A DNA stretch of 64,000 bases from Pseudomonas pudica (GCF_015680405.1 NZ_JADLJS010000013.1:1-64000); one strand, 5' to 3'; counted from the stretch's first letter, positions 1 to 9,080 are shown. A program made the numbers and translations. Notes: generated by a model not told the origin, from the sequence alone.

Positions 1-10
1 CCAGAATTGC

Positions 11-39
11 ATTCGCCTTGATGAAGACTCAAGGCGAAT
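11..39. other. Perfect inverted repeat at the window edge
   Basis: Two perfect 11-base arms (11-21 and 29-39) are separated by 7 bases. The hairpin would be stable, but no T-run follows on either strand, so it is not a clear intrinsic terminator. It may belong to the 3' end of a gene outside the window. Confidence 0.45.
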
Positions 40-83
40 ACATGAGCAAAGGGGGCAAAAAGCATTGCCCACAACCATAGAAT

Positions 84-163
84 CTCCCACAGGTACCCCA
101 CTGGTTTCGAGACATGTGGTGTCCCTGTGGGAGCGGCTTCAGCCGCGAAGGGGCCGGTACAGG
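84..163. repeat. REP element, left copy truncated
   Basis: The right half (about 125-163) is a complete P. putida-type REP: the CCTGTGGGAGCGGC core, a short stem with the TTCAGCCGCGAA type, then GGCCGGTACAGG. The left half keeps only the CTCCCACAGGTAC core and has lost its outer stem. It lies between the window edge and a small leftward reading frame. Confidence 0.7.
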
Positions 164-176
164 TTCAAGCAATCGA

Positions 177-374
177 TCAGTGCCACACCGCCATCAGCGC
201 CTGCATTTCTGCTTCGCTGATCAGCCCTTGGGGATATCGTCCGGCAAGCAGACGTCGTGGGTCGGTCGTCCTGACCCTGATGCTTCCATGGTGTTTCAAC
301 CACTTCGCCACAAGCCTGAGCGATTGGTGATTCACTGCCGATGGGCGCAAAGCCGACTCACTTGCTGCGTTCAT
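177..374 (-). CDS. Small hypothetical protein (65 aa)
   Basis: I do not recognise this protein. It is a basic 65-residue product with the segment VAKWLKHHGSIRVRT in the middle and an acidic C-terminal piece ending SEAEMQALMAVWH, with no signal peptide or membrane segment. An AGGGAG ribosome binding site lies about 11 bases before the ATG, which is the main reason to call it. It lies downstream of the aguA terminator in the same orientation, so it would need its own promoter. It could be a fortuitous frame. Confidence 0.45.
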   Translation of the reverse strand: MNAASESALRPSAVNHQSLRLVAKWLKHHGSIRVRTTDPRRLLAGRYPQGLISEAEMQALMAVWH

Positions 375-515
375 TTCTACACGTACTCCCTGGCCCGTGA
401 GCGGCTAATTTACGTAAGGATTGTTACAGATCCGAGAGTTCGGCATGGCCGAGCTATCTGACTGAAAACAATACAAAACGTATGCCAGCACAGGCCTGAG
501 GACAGCCTTGGAAAC

Positions 516-540
516 AAAAAGGCCCGTCATCCGACGGGCC
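516..540 (-). terminator. Intrinsic terminator of aguA
   Basis: On the minus strand GGCCCGTC pairs with GACGGGCC across a 4-base loop and is followed by five T. It lies 19 bases past the aguA stop codon. Confidence 0.85.
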
Positions 541-558
541 CCTTCATTCACCGTGCGC

Positions 559-1665
559 TCAACGCTTGACCGGCGCCGGCTGCTGCTGGGTCAGGCAGTG
601 AATGTTGCCACCGCCCAACAACAGCTCGCGACCGGGGATCATCACAACCTCGTGGTCGGGGAAGATCTTCGCCAGGATCGCTCTGGCCTCGGCATCTGCC
701 GGGTCGTCAAAGCTTGGCGCGATGATGCCGCCGTTGACGATCAGGAAGTTCACGTACGAGCCGGCCAGGCGCACCGACGGGTCACGCTCCTGGCTGCCGG
801 CCACCTGATCGACACCGGCACACTCTTCGGCGGTGGCGAACAGCGGGCCCGGGATCGGCATCTTGTGCACGATGAACTCACGGCCCTTGGCATCGCGGGT
901 GTTTTTCAGCACCTCCATGGCGGCATGGCAACGTGCATAGTTGGGGTCGTTGGAATCATCGGTCCAGGCCAGTAACACTTCGCCCGGGCGCACGTAACAA
1001 CAGAAGTTGTCGACGTGGCCGTCAGTCTCGTCGTTGTACAGGCCATCCGGCAGCCAGACCACGGTGTCCACCGCCAGATGGTCGCGCAGCACCGCTTCGA
1101 TCTGCTCGCGGTTCAGATGCGGATTGCGGTTGCGGTTGAGCAGGCACTCCTCGGTGGTGATCACGGTACCTTCACCGTCCACGTGGATCGAGCCGCCCTC
1201 GAGCACGAAGCCTTCGGTGTGGTAGCGCTGGCAGCGTTCCATTTCCAGGACCTTGGCTGCCAGCTCCTCGTCGCGGTTCCACGGTGCGTACAGGCCGCCA
1301 TCGAAGCCGCCCCAGGCATTGAAGCCCCAGTCCACGCCACGCACCTCACCCTGGTCGTTGATGACGAAGGTCGGGCCGGTGTCACGCACCCAGGCGTCGT
1401 CGTTGCTGATCTCGACCACGCGGATGTTCGGCTGGTCGAGCTGACGACGGGCATTTTCGTACTGGCCAGCGGAGACCGCGACGGTTACCGGCTCGAAGCG
1501 GGCAATGGCCTTGGCCAGTGTCACATGGGCAGCCTGCGCCGGCTTGCCGCCCAGGCGCCAGTTGTCAGGGCGCTCCGGCCAGACCATCCACACCTGGGTT
1601 TGCGGGGCCCACTCGGCGGGCATGTGGAAACCATCGGCACGGGGAGTGGAGTTGAGGGTTTTCAT
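559..1665 (-). CDS. aguA: Agmatine deiminase
   Basis: Converts agmatine to N-carbamoylputrescine and ammonia in the cytosol, a step of the arginine decarboxylase route to putrescine. The 368-residue length is normal for the family. The guanidine-modifying fold motifs are visible: the WVRDTGP segment near residue 92, DGHVDN near residue 215, and the catalytic cysteine C357 in GGGNIHC near the end. I chose the ATG at 1665, preceded by AGAGGT, over an upstream in-frame ATG, because it gives the family length and the normal N terminus. No aguB lies beside it, so the carbamoylputrescine amidase must be elsewhere. It is divergent from rfbC across about 280 bases. Confidence 0.95.
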   Translation of the reverse strand: MKTLNSTPRADGFHMPAEWAPQTQVWMVWPERPDNWRLGGKPAQAAHVTLAKAIARFEPVTVAVSAGQYENARRQLDQPNIRVVEISNDDAWVRDTGPTFVINDQGEVRGVDWGFNAWGGFDGGLYAPWNRDEELAAKVLEMERCQRYHTEGFVLEGGSIHVDGEGTVITTEECLLNRNRNPHLNREQIEAVLRDHLAVDTVVWLPDGLYNDETDGHVDNFCCYVRPGEVLLAWTDDSNDPNYARCHAAMEVLKNTRDAKGREFIVHKMPIPGPLFATAEECAGVDQVAGSQERDPSVRLAGSYVNFLIVNGGIIAPSFDDPADAEARAILAKIFPDHEVVMIPGRELLLGGGNIHCLTQQQPAPVKR

Positions 1666-1724
1666 GATTGACCTCTGTGATGGCCCTGAGCCGGACTGTG
1701 CTGGGGCGTTTGTCAATTTATAAC

Positions 1725-1759
1725 CGATATATATCGATATTTGAAGCCCGATAATCGGG
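1725..1759. promoter_or_regulatory. Palindromes in the aguA-rfbC divergent region
   Basis: A perfect 12-base palindrome CGATATATATCG (1725-1736) is followed by CCCGATAATCGGG (1747-1759), two 6-base arms around one base. Further ATCGATA-like motifs follow up to about 1800. The AT-rich block lies 60-95 bases upstream of the aguA start. It looks like an operator region, but the regulator is unknown. Confidence 0.45.
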
Positions 1760-1944
1760 AAATCTATGACCGAATACCGCCATTAAATCGATAACAATCG
1801 AAACATACGCAACCTTGGTCAAGAATCAAAGCGGCACGACCTCTACCATAGCCAGCCCTTGTGAATGCCTTTGAAGCTCAAGGCGGAAAAAACGGCCAGA
1901 CCGGCTAGGGTCAATACATGAGCAGAACGGGCCAGCGAACCGCC

Positions 1945-2490
1945 ATGAACATCATCCCTACCGCGATCCCCGAAGTACTGATCATCGAGCCGAAGATTTT
2001 TGCTGACAGCCGTGGTTTTTTCTTCGAGGCGTTCAACGCTCGTGAGTTCGCCCGGCAAACCGGCGTGAATGTCGAGTTCGTCCAGGACAACCACTCGAGC
2101 TCCATCAAGGGTGTGCTGCGCGGTCTGCACTACCAGGTGGAAAACACCCAAGGCAAGCTGGTGCGCGTGGTGCAGGGGGAAATCCGTGATATTGCCGTGG
2201 ACGTGCGCAAAAGCTCGCCAACCTTCGGCCAATGGGTCGCGGTGCAGCTGTCGGCCGACAACCATCGCCAGTTGTGGATTCCGCCCGGCTTCGCCCATGG
2301 CTTTGCGGTGATGAGCGAGTCGGCCGAGTTTCTCTACAAGACCACCGACTACTACAACCCGGGCGCCGACCGCTGCATCCGCTGGGATGACCCGACGCTG
2401 GCCATCGACTGGGGGCTGCAGCAGCCACCAGTGCTGTCGGACAAGGACAAGCTCGGCCTGCCACTGGCAGAGGCGGAACTGCTGCCTTAA
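1945..2490 (+). CDS. rfbC: dTDP-4-dehydrorhamnose 3,5-epimerase
   Basis: RmlC/RfbC epimerises dTDP-4-keto-6-deoxyglucose at C3 and C5, the third step of dTDP-L-rhamnose synthesis. The 181-residue cupin shows the family start (IPEVLIIEPKIFADSRGFF), the active-site histidine H62 in GVLRGLHYQ, and the IPPGFAHGF segment. The start at 1945 matches the usual length; an in-frame ATG at 1918 would add nine residues and cannot be excluded, because a weak TAGGGT precedes it. No rmlA, rmlB or rmlD lies nearby, so this is an orphan copy. It is read toward the sensor kinase gene 42 bases downstream. Confidence 0.9.
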   Translation: MNIIPTAIPEVLIIEPKIFADSRGFFFEAFNAREFARQTGVNVEFVQDNHSSSIKGVLRGLHYQVENTQGKLVRVVQGEIRDIAVDVRKSSPTFGQWVAVQLSADNHRQLWIPPGFAHGFAVMSESAEFLYKTTDYYNPGADRCIRWDDPTLAIDWGLQQPPVLSDKDKLGLPLAEAELLP

Positions 2491-2532
2491 CTAGCGCATA
2501 ATTGCGGCAGACTTTTCTGGCGCCTTTACGTG

Positions 2533-4347
2533 ATGATTGCAAAACCCACTCCCCCACGCCGTCCTCGCTGGCGCAGCCTGGCCCTGTTGGCCCTGTGCCT
2601 GGCCCCGTTACTGTGGCCCCTGCACCATCTGGCCGAACGCTACTACCAGGAAGAACTGGCCTCGCAGAACCGCCAGACCCTCGACCTGTACGTCGCCAAC
2701 CTGCTCGGTACCCTGCACCGCTACGAAACCTTGCCGCAAATACTCGGCGACCTGCCGGCCCTGCGCGGAGTGCTGGCCGACCCGTTCCGTCTGGAAGCGG
2801 TGACCAACGCCAACCGCCTGCTCAAGGACATCGTCCAGCAGACCGGCGCCGAGGTGATGTACCTGATGGACGTCAGCGGCAACACCCTGGCCGCCTCCAA
2901 CTGGGACAAGCGCGACAGCTTCGTTGGCCGCAACTTCGCCTTCCGTCCCTACTTCAACGAAGCCATGGCCGGCCGCCTGGGGCGCTTTTTCGGCCAGGGC
3001 ACCACGTCGGCCAAGCGCGGCTACTTCTTTGCCGCCGCCGTGCGTGACCGTGAACGCATCGTTGGCGTACTGGTAGTCAAGGTCGACCTCGACCACACCG
3101 AAACCCTGTGGGGCCGCACACCCGAGCAGCTGTTGCTGACCGACCACAATGGCGTGGTCATCCTGACCTCCCGGCCCGACTGGCGCTTCCGTGCGACCCG
3201 CGCACTGACCGAGGCCGAGCGCCAGGCCATCATCGCCATTCAGCCCTACCCGACCCAGGCCCCGCAGCCGCTGGTGCTCAACCAGGACGCCTGGATCAGC
3301 CAGACCCGCGATATCAAGGAAACCGGCTGGCAGGTCAGCATCCTCGCCCCGCGCATGCTGGTCGACCGTTCGGTGCAAACCGTGATGGCCATCGGCGCTG
3401 GCACCCTATTGGTGCTTATGCTGCTGGCCGGCCTGGTGATGCAGCGGCGCCGTCATTACATCGACCGCATCGACTTCGAGGCACGTGGCCGCCAGGAGCT
3501 GGAAAAACGCGTAGCCGAGCGCACCGCCGATCTCGAAGGCCTGAACACCCGGCTCAAGAGCGCCGTGCTGGAGCGCGAAAACGCCCAGCAGGAGGCCGTG
3601 CGCGCGCAGGACGAACTGGTGCAGGCCGGCAAGCTGTCGGTACTCGGCACCATGTCGGCCAGCATCAGCCACGAACTCAACCAGCCGCTGGCCGCCATCC
3701 GCAGCTACGCGGAAAACGCCGAGATCCTGCTTGACCACCAGCGTACCGAAGACGCCCGCGGCAACCTCAAGCTGATCGGCGAACTGACCGGGCGCATGGC
3801 CTCGATCATCGCCCACCTGCGCGCCTTCGCCCGTCGTGACCGCCATGCCCCGGAGAGCGTGGCCCTGCAGCCGGCCCTGGACGATGCCCTGGCGCTGCTG
3901 GCCAAGCGCCGCCGGGCGATGGCCGTCGAGCTGATCCGCGACCTGCCGGAAGCCACCTTGTGGGTACAGGCCGGCGAGACCCGCCTGCGCCAGGTGCTCG
4001 GCAACCTTCTGGCCAATGCCCTCGACGCCCTGACCGAGAAGGCCAACCCGCGCCGCCTGTGGCTAAGTGCCGAGCAGCGCGATGACTGCGTCTACCTGTA
4101 CATTCGCGACAACGGCCCCGGCTTCAGCCGCCAGGCCCTGGAGCACGCCAAGGAGCCGTTCTTCACCACCAAGACCCGCACCCAGGGCCTGGGCCTGGGC
4201 CTGGCCATCTGCGAAAGCCTGATGCGCGCCCTGGGCGGTGAGCTGCTGCTGGCCAACCACCCGGAGGGTGGCGCACTGCTGACCCTGCAGCTGCGTGTGG
4301 CCGCGCCTGGCGCTACTTTGCCCAATTCGGAGGACCCCTCGGCATGA
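2533..4347 (+). CDS. DctB-like sensor histidine kinase
   Basis: Membrane sensor kinase of about 604 residues. One membrane helix near residues 16-31 and a second near 285-305 bracket a periplasmic sensor domain with the DctB hallmarks LAASNWD, SFVGRNFAFRPYF and AKRGYFFA, which in DctB bind C4-dicarboxylates. A coiled coil (about 320-370) leads to HisKA with the phosphorylated H380 in SISHELNQPL, then the HATPase domain with GNLLANALDAL, DNGPGF and GLGLGLAIC. The ATG at 2533 is used; a GTG one codon earlier is also in frame. The stop overlaps the start of the response regulator gene (ATGA), so the two are co-translated. No transporter gene lies beside it, so the ligand is inferred only from the sensor-domain resemblance. 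Confidence 0.88.
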   Translation: MIAKPTPPRRPRWRSLALLALCLAPLLWPLHHLAERYYQEELASQNRQTLDLYVANLLGTLHRYETLPQILGDLPALRGVLADPFRLEAVTNANRLLKDIVQQTGAEVMYLMDVSGNTLAASNWDKRDSFVGRNFAFRPYFNEAMAGRLGRFFGQGTTSAKRGYFFAAAVRDRERIVGVLVVKVDLDHTETLWGRTPEQLLLTDHNGVVILTSRPDWRFRATRALTEAERQAIIAIQPYPTQAPQPLVLNQDAWISQTRDIKETGWQVSILAPRMLVDRSVQTVMAIGAGTLLVLMLLAGLVMQRRRHYIDRIDFEARGRQELEKRVAERTADLEGLNTRLKSAVLERENAQQEAVRAQDELVQAGKLSVLGTMSASISHELNQPLAAIRSYAENAEILLDHQRTEDARGNLKLIGELTGRMASIIAHLRAFARRDRHAPESVALQPALDDALALLAKRRRAMAVELIRDLPEATLWVQAGETRLRQVLGNLLANALDALTEKANPRRLWLSAEQRDDCVYLYIRDNGPGFSRQALEHAKEPFFTTKTRTQGLGLGLAICESLMRALGGELLLANHPEGGALLTLQLRVAAPGATLPNSEDPSA

Positions 4348-5750
4348 CCACCGAGACACTGATCGACAGCCGAGCCCAGATCATCCTGGTCGATGATGAC
4401 CCGCACCTGCGCCAGGCACTGAGCCAGACCCTGGACCTGGCCGGGCTCAAGGTGGTCGCCCTGGCCGATGCCCAGGGCCTGGCCGAACGCATCGAGGCCG
4501 ACTGGCCCGGCGTGGTGGTCAGCGACATCCGCATGCCGGGCATCGATGGCCTGCAGCTGCTGGAACAACTGCACGGCCGTGACAACGAACTGCCGGTGCT
4601 GCTGATCACCGGCCACGGCGATGTACCGCTGGCGGTGCAAGCGATGCGCGCCGGGGCCTACGACTTCCTGGAAAAGCCCTTTGCCAGCGACGCCCTGCTG
4701 GACAGCGTGCGTCGCGCCCTGGCCCTGCGCCGCCTGGTACTGGACAACCGCAGCCTGCGCCTGGCCCTGAGCGACCGCCAGCAATTGGCCACCCGCCTGG
4801 TGGGCCAGTCGCCGTCCATGCAGCGCCTGCGCGAGCAGATCGGCGCCCTGGCCGGCACCCGCGCCGATGTGCTGATCCTGGGTGAGACCGGTGCCGGCAA
4901 AGAGGTGGTGGCCCGCGCCCTGCACGACCTGTCCAGCCGCCGCGACGGGCCGTTCGTGGCGATCAATGCCGGCGCACTGGCCGAGTCTGTGGTCGAAAGC
5001 GAGCTGTTCGGCCATGAGCCCGGGGCGTTCACCGGTGCGCAGAAACGCCGCATCGGCAAGTTCGAGTTCGCCAACGGTGGCACGCTGTTCCTCGACGAAA
5101 TCGAGAGCATGAGCCTGGATGTGCAGGTGAAACTGCTGCGCATGCTGCAGGAACGGGTGGTCGAGCGCCTGGGTGGCAACCAGCTGATCCCGCTGGATAT
5201 CCGCATCATCGCCGCGACCAAGGAGGACCTGCGCCAGTCAGCCGACCAGGGGCGCTTCCGTGCCGACCTGTATTACCGCCTGAATGTGGCGCCGCTGCGT
5301 ATTCCACCGCTGCGCGAACGTGGCGATGACATCCTGGTGCTGTTCCAGCACTTCGCCGACGCCGCCAGCCAGCGCCATGGCCTGCCGCCACACGCCCTGC
5401 AGCCGGCCCAGCGCGCCATGCTGCTGCGTCACGACTGGCCCGGTAACGTACGCGAGCTGCAGAACGCCGCCGAGCGTTTCGCCCTTGGCCTGGAACTGGC
5501 CCTGGACGGCCAGGCGCCACCTGCGGCAATGCCTGCGGTACCGATGCCGAGCGGCAACCTCAGCGAACAGGTCGAGCAGTTCGAACGCTCGCTGATCGCG
5601 GCCGAACTGGCCCAGCCACACAGCTCCATGCGCAGCCTGGCCGAGGCGCTGGGCATCCCCCGCAAGACCCTGCACGACAAGCTGCGCAAGCATGGCTTGA
5701 GCTTCGACGGCGGTAGCGGCGGGCATGACGATCAAGAGGACAACCGTTAA
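4344..5750 (+). CDS. DctD-like sigma-54 response regulator
   Basis: NtrC-family activator of 468 residues, presumed partner of the overlapping kinase. The receiver domain has the acidic pair VDDDP, phospho-acceptor D61 in VVSDIRMPG and the conserved lysine in LEKPF. The AAA+ domain has Walker A LGETGAGKE, the sigma-54 contact motif GAFTGA (about residues 227-232) and Walker B GGTLFLDEIE. A Fis-type helix-turn-helix (SLAEALGIPRKTLHDKLRKHGL region) ends the protein. A GGAGG ribosome binding site lies inside the 3' end of the kinase gene. It should activate sigma-54 promoters; the target genes are not visible in this window. Confidence 0.92.
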   Translation: MTTETLIDSRAQIILVDDDPHLRQALSQTLDLAGLKVVALADAQGLAERIEADWPGVVVSDIRMPGIDGLQLLEQLHGRDNELPVLLITGHGDVPLAVQAMRAGAYDFLEKPFASDALLDSVRRALALRRLVLDNRSLRLALSDRQQLATRLVGQSPSMQRLREQIGALAGTRADVLILGETGAGKEVVARALHDLSSRRDGPFVAINAGALAESVVESELFGHEPGAFTGAQKRRIGKFEFANGGTLFLDEIESMSLDVQVKLLRMLQERVVERLGGNQLIPLDIRIIAATKEDLRQSADQGRFRADLYYRLNVAPLRIPPLRERGDDILVLFQHFADAASQRHGLPPHALQPAQRAMLLRHDWPGNVRELQNAAERFALGLELALDGQAPPAAMPAVPMPSGNLSEQVEQFERSLIAAELAQPHSSMRSLAEALGIPRKTLHDKLRKHGLSFDGGSGGHDDQEDNR

Positions 5751-6205
5751 TGAATACCGAAAGCCAGCACCTTCAGTCCGTCCTGCACGGCGACATCCCC
5801 CTGACCCGCGAAATGGGCCTGGAAGTGCTCGATTGGCAGCAGCACACCCTGCGCCTGCAATTGCCGCTGGCGGCCAACGTCAACCACAAGAGCACCATGT
5901 TCGGCGGCAGCCTGTACTGCGCCGCGGTGCTGGTGGGGTGGGGCTGGCTGCACCTGCGCTTGCGCGAGTTGGGGATCGATGACGGACATATCGTCATCCA
6001 GGAAGGGCAGATCAGTTATCCGCTGCCGGTTACCGGGGCGGCGGTGGCGCGCTGTGCGGCGCCGGATGAAAAGACCTGGGAGCGGTTCTTGACCATGTAC
6101 CAGCGCCGCGGGCGGGCACGGTTGACGCTGGAGACCACGGTGAGCAATGCCGGTAGTGACGAGCCTGCTGTTACCTTCAGCGGCCAGTACGTGCTGCACC
6201 GCTGA
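5750..6205 (+). CDS. YiiD-C-type hotdog thioesterase
   Basis: A 151-residue protein that matches the thioesterase domain otherwise found at the C terminus of YiiD. The FGGSLYCAAVLVGWGWL segment forms the expected hotdog helix after the HKSTMFGGS turn, and the basic RRGRARLTLE segment follows. The substrate is unknown. The start overlaps the dctD-like stop codon by one base (TAATG), so it is probably translated from the two-component operon. A pair of REP elements follows directly. Confidence 0.8.
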   Translation: MNTESQHLQSVLHGDIPLTREMGLEVLDWQQHTLRLQLPLAANVNHKSTMFGGSLYCAAVLVGWGWLHLRLRELGIDDGHIVIQEGQISYPLPVTGAAVARCAAPDEKTWERFLTMYQRRGRARLTLETTVSNAGSDEPAVTFSGQYVLHR

Positions 6206-6243
6206 CCGCGGGCAAGTAGTGATGCCAGTCAGTTAGTGCTGTT

Positions 6244-6364
6244 GGGTCTGCTGCGCAGCCCATCGCCGGCAAGCCAGCTCCCACAGGTGCAGCGCCATGC
6301 TGAAGGTCTGCGCAGTACTTGTGGGAGCTGGCTTGCCGGCGATGGGCCGCAAAGCCGCCCCGGC
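6244..6364. repeat. REP pair, CATCGCCGGCAAGCC type
   Basis: Two inverted REP units face each other: CCCATCGCCGGCAAGCCAGCTCCCACAGG on the left and its complement on the right, joined by about 25 unique bases. It lies between the convergent thioesterase and cysQ genes. Confidence 0.9.
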
Positions 6365-6418
6365 GATATAGGCGGCGAAGCTGAAGTACTAAGCACCAAC
6401 AGAGTGTGATGATACCCG

Positions 6419-7237
6419 TCAGATCAGGCTCAGGAAGGCTTGGCGCCACGCAGCATTTGCCGGCAATGCCAGGAAATGCGGGTTAAGCAACGACTCCTGC
6501 GCTGGGTACCGGAACGGCAAGCCATCCAGCCCGATTACCTCCCCACCAGCCCCTTCCACCACGCCCTGCGCCGCCGCGGTATCCCACTGCGAGGTCGGTG
6601 CCAGGCGCGGATAGCAGTCGGCGCTGCCCTCGGCCAGCAGGCAGAACTTCAAAGAACTACCGATATTAGCCAGCTCCAGCTCACCCACCGCAGCCCCCAA
6701 CCCGGCCAATAACGCTTCCTGTTCCGGGCTGGTATGGCGACGGCTGGCGACCACGGTGAAACGCGCACCCGCCGGCGGCGCGTTGCGTACCTGGATCGCC
6801 TGGGCGGCCTCACCCGCTTCGGCACGCCAGGCGCCCAACCCGCGACCACCGAAGTAACAGCGCCCGTTGGTCGGCATGGAAACCACGCCAAACACCACCT
6901 CACCGTTTTCGACCAGGGCGATGTTGACCGTAAATTCCTCGCTGCCGGCGATGAACTCCTTGGTGCCGTCCAGCGGGTCGACCAGCCACCAGCGGCTCCA
7001 ACCCTGACGCTCGGCCAGCGGAATGTTGCAGTCCTCTTCGGACAGCACCGGGATCTGCGGCGCCAGCGCCAGCAGGCCATCGGCAATCACCCGGTGCGCC
7101 GCCAGGTCGGCGGCGGTGACCGGCGAATCGTCGGTCTTGTTGGTCACGGCCACATCGGCACGCCAGAACGGCAAGATCGCGTCCCCCGCCAACAGGGCCA
7201 GCTTGACAACTTCGTGCATCAATTGCAGGTCGTTCAT
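6419..7237 (-). CDS. cysQ: 3'(2'),5'-bisphosphate nucleotidase
   Basis: CysQ removes the 3' phosphate from PAP (and PAPS) produced in sulfate assimilation, and so prevents PAP build-up. The 272-residue inositol-monophosphatase-fold protein has the metal-binding motifs LSEED, the DPLDGTKEF loop near residue 90, and the C-terminal SQWDTAAAQGVVEGAGG motif. Its ATG overlaps the nudE stop codon (ATGA), so the pair is one operon. Its role links it to the sulfur genes further right, though there is no physical linkage. Confidence 0.95.
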   Translation of the reverse strand: MNDLQLMHEVVKLALLAGDAILPFWRADVAVTNKTDDSPVTAADLAAHRVIADGLLALAPQIPVLSEEDCNIPLAERQGWSRWWLVDPLDGTKEFIAGSEEFTVNIALVENGEVVFGVVSMPTNGRCYFGGRGLGAWRAEAGEAAQAIQVRNAPPAGARFTVVASRRHTSPEQEALLAGLGAAVGELELANIGSSLKFCLLAEGSADCYPRLAPTSQWDTAAAQGVVEGAGGEVIGLDGLPFRYPAQESLLNPHFLALPANAAWRQAFLSLI

Positions 7238-7800
7238 GCTTCCAGCAGCCCCCGCTGAATCAGCAGGTCACGCGCCAGGTACAGCGCCGCCAGCGCACGC
7301 CCCTCGGTAAACTGCGGGTGCATGGCCAGGGCCGAGAGTTCGCGCAGGTTGACCTTGTCGACCCGCATCGGCTCCGGCTCGTCGCCCTCCAGGCGCTCCT
7401 CGTACAGGTCGCTGGCCAGCACCACCTGGATCTTCTGGCTCATGTAGCCCGGCGACAGCGACAGCTCGGTCAGGTGCTCCAGCTGGCGCGCGCCAAAACC
7501 GGCTTCTTCCTTGAGCTCCCGGTCGGCTGCCGCCAGCACGTCCTCGCCCGGCTCGATCAGGCCCTTGGGCAACGACAGCTCGTATTCATCGGTGCCGCCA
7601 CAATATTCCTCCACCAGCACCGCGTGCTCGGCATCGAGCATGGCCACGATCATCACCGCACCGTAGCCATTACCCCGGCCCACCAGGCGCTCGTAGGTAC
7701 GCTCGTTGCCATTGCTGAAGCGCAATTGCACGGCTTCGACGCGAAACAGGCGGCTGCTGGCGACGATTTCGCGGCTGAGGACGGTGGGTTTCTGGCGCAT
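7234..7800 (-). CDS. nudE: ADP compounds hydrolase NudE
   Basis: Nudix hydrolase of 188 residues that in the family cleaves ADP-ribose, NADH and Ap3A. The Nudix box is complete: G-LIEPG-E-DVLAAAD-RELKEEAGF at about residues 107-129. The start at 7800 has AAGGAG upstream; longer in-frame starts would overlap yrfG. Overlaps cysQ by 4 bases. The 64-base gap to yrfG must hold both divergent promoters. Confidence 0.93.
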   Translation of the reverse strand: MRQKPTVLSREIVASSRLFRVEAVQLRFSNGNERTYERLVGRGNGYGAVMIVAMLDAEHAVLVEEYCGGTDEYELSLPKGLIEPGEDVLAAADRELKEEAGFGARQLEHLTELSLSPGYMSQKIQVVLASDLYEERLEGDEPEPMRVDKVNLRELSALAMHPQFTEGRALAALYLARDLLIQRGLLEA

Positions 7801-7864
7801 GGGGCGGCTCCTTGGCGTGAACGGGTTACTATACCGTGGCTTGCCGACTGATCGAGAGTTTCCC

Positions 7865-8527
7865 ATGCCTGTTCTTCCCTGGTCTGCCATCGATACCGTC
7901 CTGCTGGACATGGACGGCACCCTGCTCGACCTGCATTACGACAACCGCTTCTGGCTGGACCACCTGCCCCAGCGCTACGCCGAGCTGCACGGGGTGAGCC
8001 GGGCAATGGCGGAAATGGAGCTGCAGCCGCTGTTCGAACGCAATGCCGGCACGCTGAACTGGTATTGCCTGGACTTCTGGAGCCGCGAACTGCGGCTGCC
8101 GATCCGCGAGCTGAAACAGGAAATCGCCGACCTGATCGCCCTGCGCCCGGATGCCGATACGTTCCTTGCCGCGATCCGCAACGCGGGCAAGCGCGTGGTG
8201 ATGATCACCAATGCGCACCGGGATTCGCTGTCGCTGAAGCTGGAGCGGGTGGAGTTGGCGCCGTATTTCGAAAGGCTGATCAGCTCGCATGACTATGGCT
8301 ACCCGAAGGAAAGCCCGCAGTTCTGGGACGCATTGCAGGCGGACATCGGCTTTGAACCGGAGCGCAGCCTGTTCATCGATGACACCCTGGCGATTCTGCG
8401 CAGTGCACGACGGTTTGGCGTGGGGCATCTGCTGGCGGTGCGCCAACCGGATAGCCAGGCAGGGCCGCGGGATACCGAAGAGTTTGCGGCGGTCGAGGAT
8501 TACCGGGAAATATTGGTAGGCCTGTGA
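7865..8527 (+). CDS. yrfG: GMP/IMP nucleotidase YrfG (HAD family)
   Basis: A 220-residue HAD phosphatase related to E. coli YrfG, which dephosphorylates purine monophosphates. Motif I is LLDMDGTLLDL (residues 13-23), motif II is MITNAH, and motif III/IV is LFIDDTLAIL. The start at 7865 follows GAGAG. It is divergent from nudE, a gene order common in gamma-proteobacteria, and a REP pair starts directly after the stop codon. Confidence 0.9.
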   Translation: MPVLPWSAIDTVLLDMDGTLLDLHYDNRFWLDHLPQRYAELHGVSRAMAEMELQPLFERNAGTLNWYCLDFWSRELRLPIRELKQEIADLIALRPDADTFLAAIRNAGKRVVMITNAHRDSLSLKLERVELAPYFERLISSHDYGYPKESPQFWDALQADIGFEPERSLFIDDTLAILRSARRFGVGHLLAVRQPDSQAGPRDTEEFAAVEDYREILVGL

Positions 8528-8630
8528 GGGCCCTATCGCCGGCAAGCCAGCTCCCACAGGTACCTCGCAGGTCCTCAGGCCTGTGGTAATCCTGTGGAAG
8601 CTGGCTTGCCGGCGATAGGGCCAGTACAGG
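8528..8630. repeat. REP pair, TATCGCCGGCAAGCC type
   Basis: Two face-to-face REP units that share CCCTATCGCCGGCAAGCCAGCTCCCACAGG; the right unit carries one change in the core (GTGGAAG for GTGGGAG). It lies between the convergent yrfG and LysM/BON genes. Confidence 0.9.
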
Positions 8631-8639
8631 CTGCAGAGA

Positions 8640-9080
8640 TCAGTCAGGAATACGCAACACCTGCCCCGGATAGATCTTGTCCGGGTGCTTGAGCATCGGT
8701 TTGTTGGCCTCGAAGATCTTCTGGTACTTGTTGGGGTCGCCATACACCTTCTTCGAAATGGCACTCAATGTATCGCCCTTCTCCACCGTCACGAACCGTG
8801 CGGCCTGGGCCACCGGTCCGGTCACGGTGATCTGGTCATCGACACTGGCCACGCCAGCGACGTTGCCCGCCGCCAGGATGATCTTCTCTTTCTCCTCCTG
8901 GCTGGCCACCTCGCCCGTGAGGATGATCTTGTCTCCCTCTACAGTGGCCTTGATATTCGGATTGCCCAGGCCGACACTTTCCACGTGTTTCTTCAACTGC
9001 TCTTCGGCATTGGCATTGCCGGGGGTCAGCAGGTCGATCAACTTCTCGCCCGCTTCCTTGACGAAACTGAACAAGCTCAT
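8640..9080 (-). CDS. BON and LysM domain protein (Kbp/YgaU family)
   Basis: A 146-residue protein with a BON domain (about residues 25-90, with GEVASQEEKEKIILAAGNVAGV) and a C-terminal LysM domain (about 95-145, VEKGDTLSAISKKVYGD to YPGQVLRIPD). E. coli Kbp (YgaU) has the same layout and is a cytoplasmic potassium-binding protein. No signal peptide is visible, in keeping with that. AAGGAG precedes the ATG. It stands alone between a REP pair and the divergent fdhD gene. Confidence 0.9.
   Translation of the reverse strand: MSLFSFVKEAGEKLIDLLTPGNANAEEQLKKHVESVGLGNPNIKATVEGDKIILTGEVASQEEKEKIILAAGNVAGVASVDDQITVTGPVAQAARFVTVEKGDTLSAISKKVYGDPNKYQKIFEANKPMLKHPDKIYPGQVLRIPD

Noticed and set aside
114..461. 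A 115-codon frame on the plus strand over the small leftward gene
   Set aside because: Its first part lies within a REP unit and it has no convincing ribosome binding site; the opposite frame is the better candidate.
1918..1944. An upstream start for rfbC adding nine residues
   Set aside because: The shorter start gives the family length and N terminus; the alternative stays possible and is noted in the entry.
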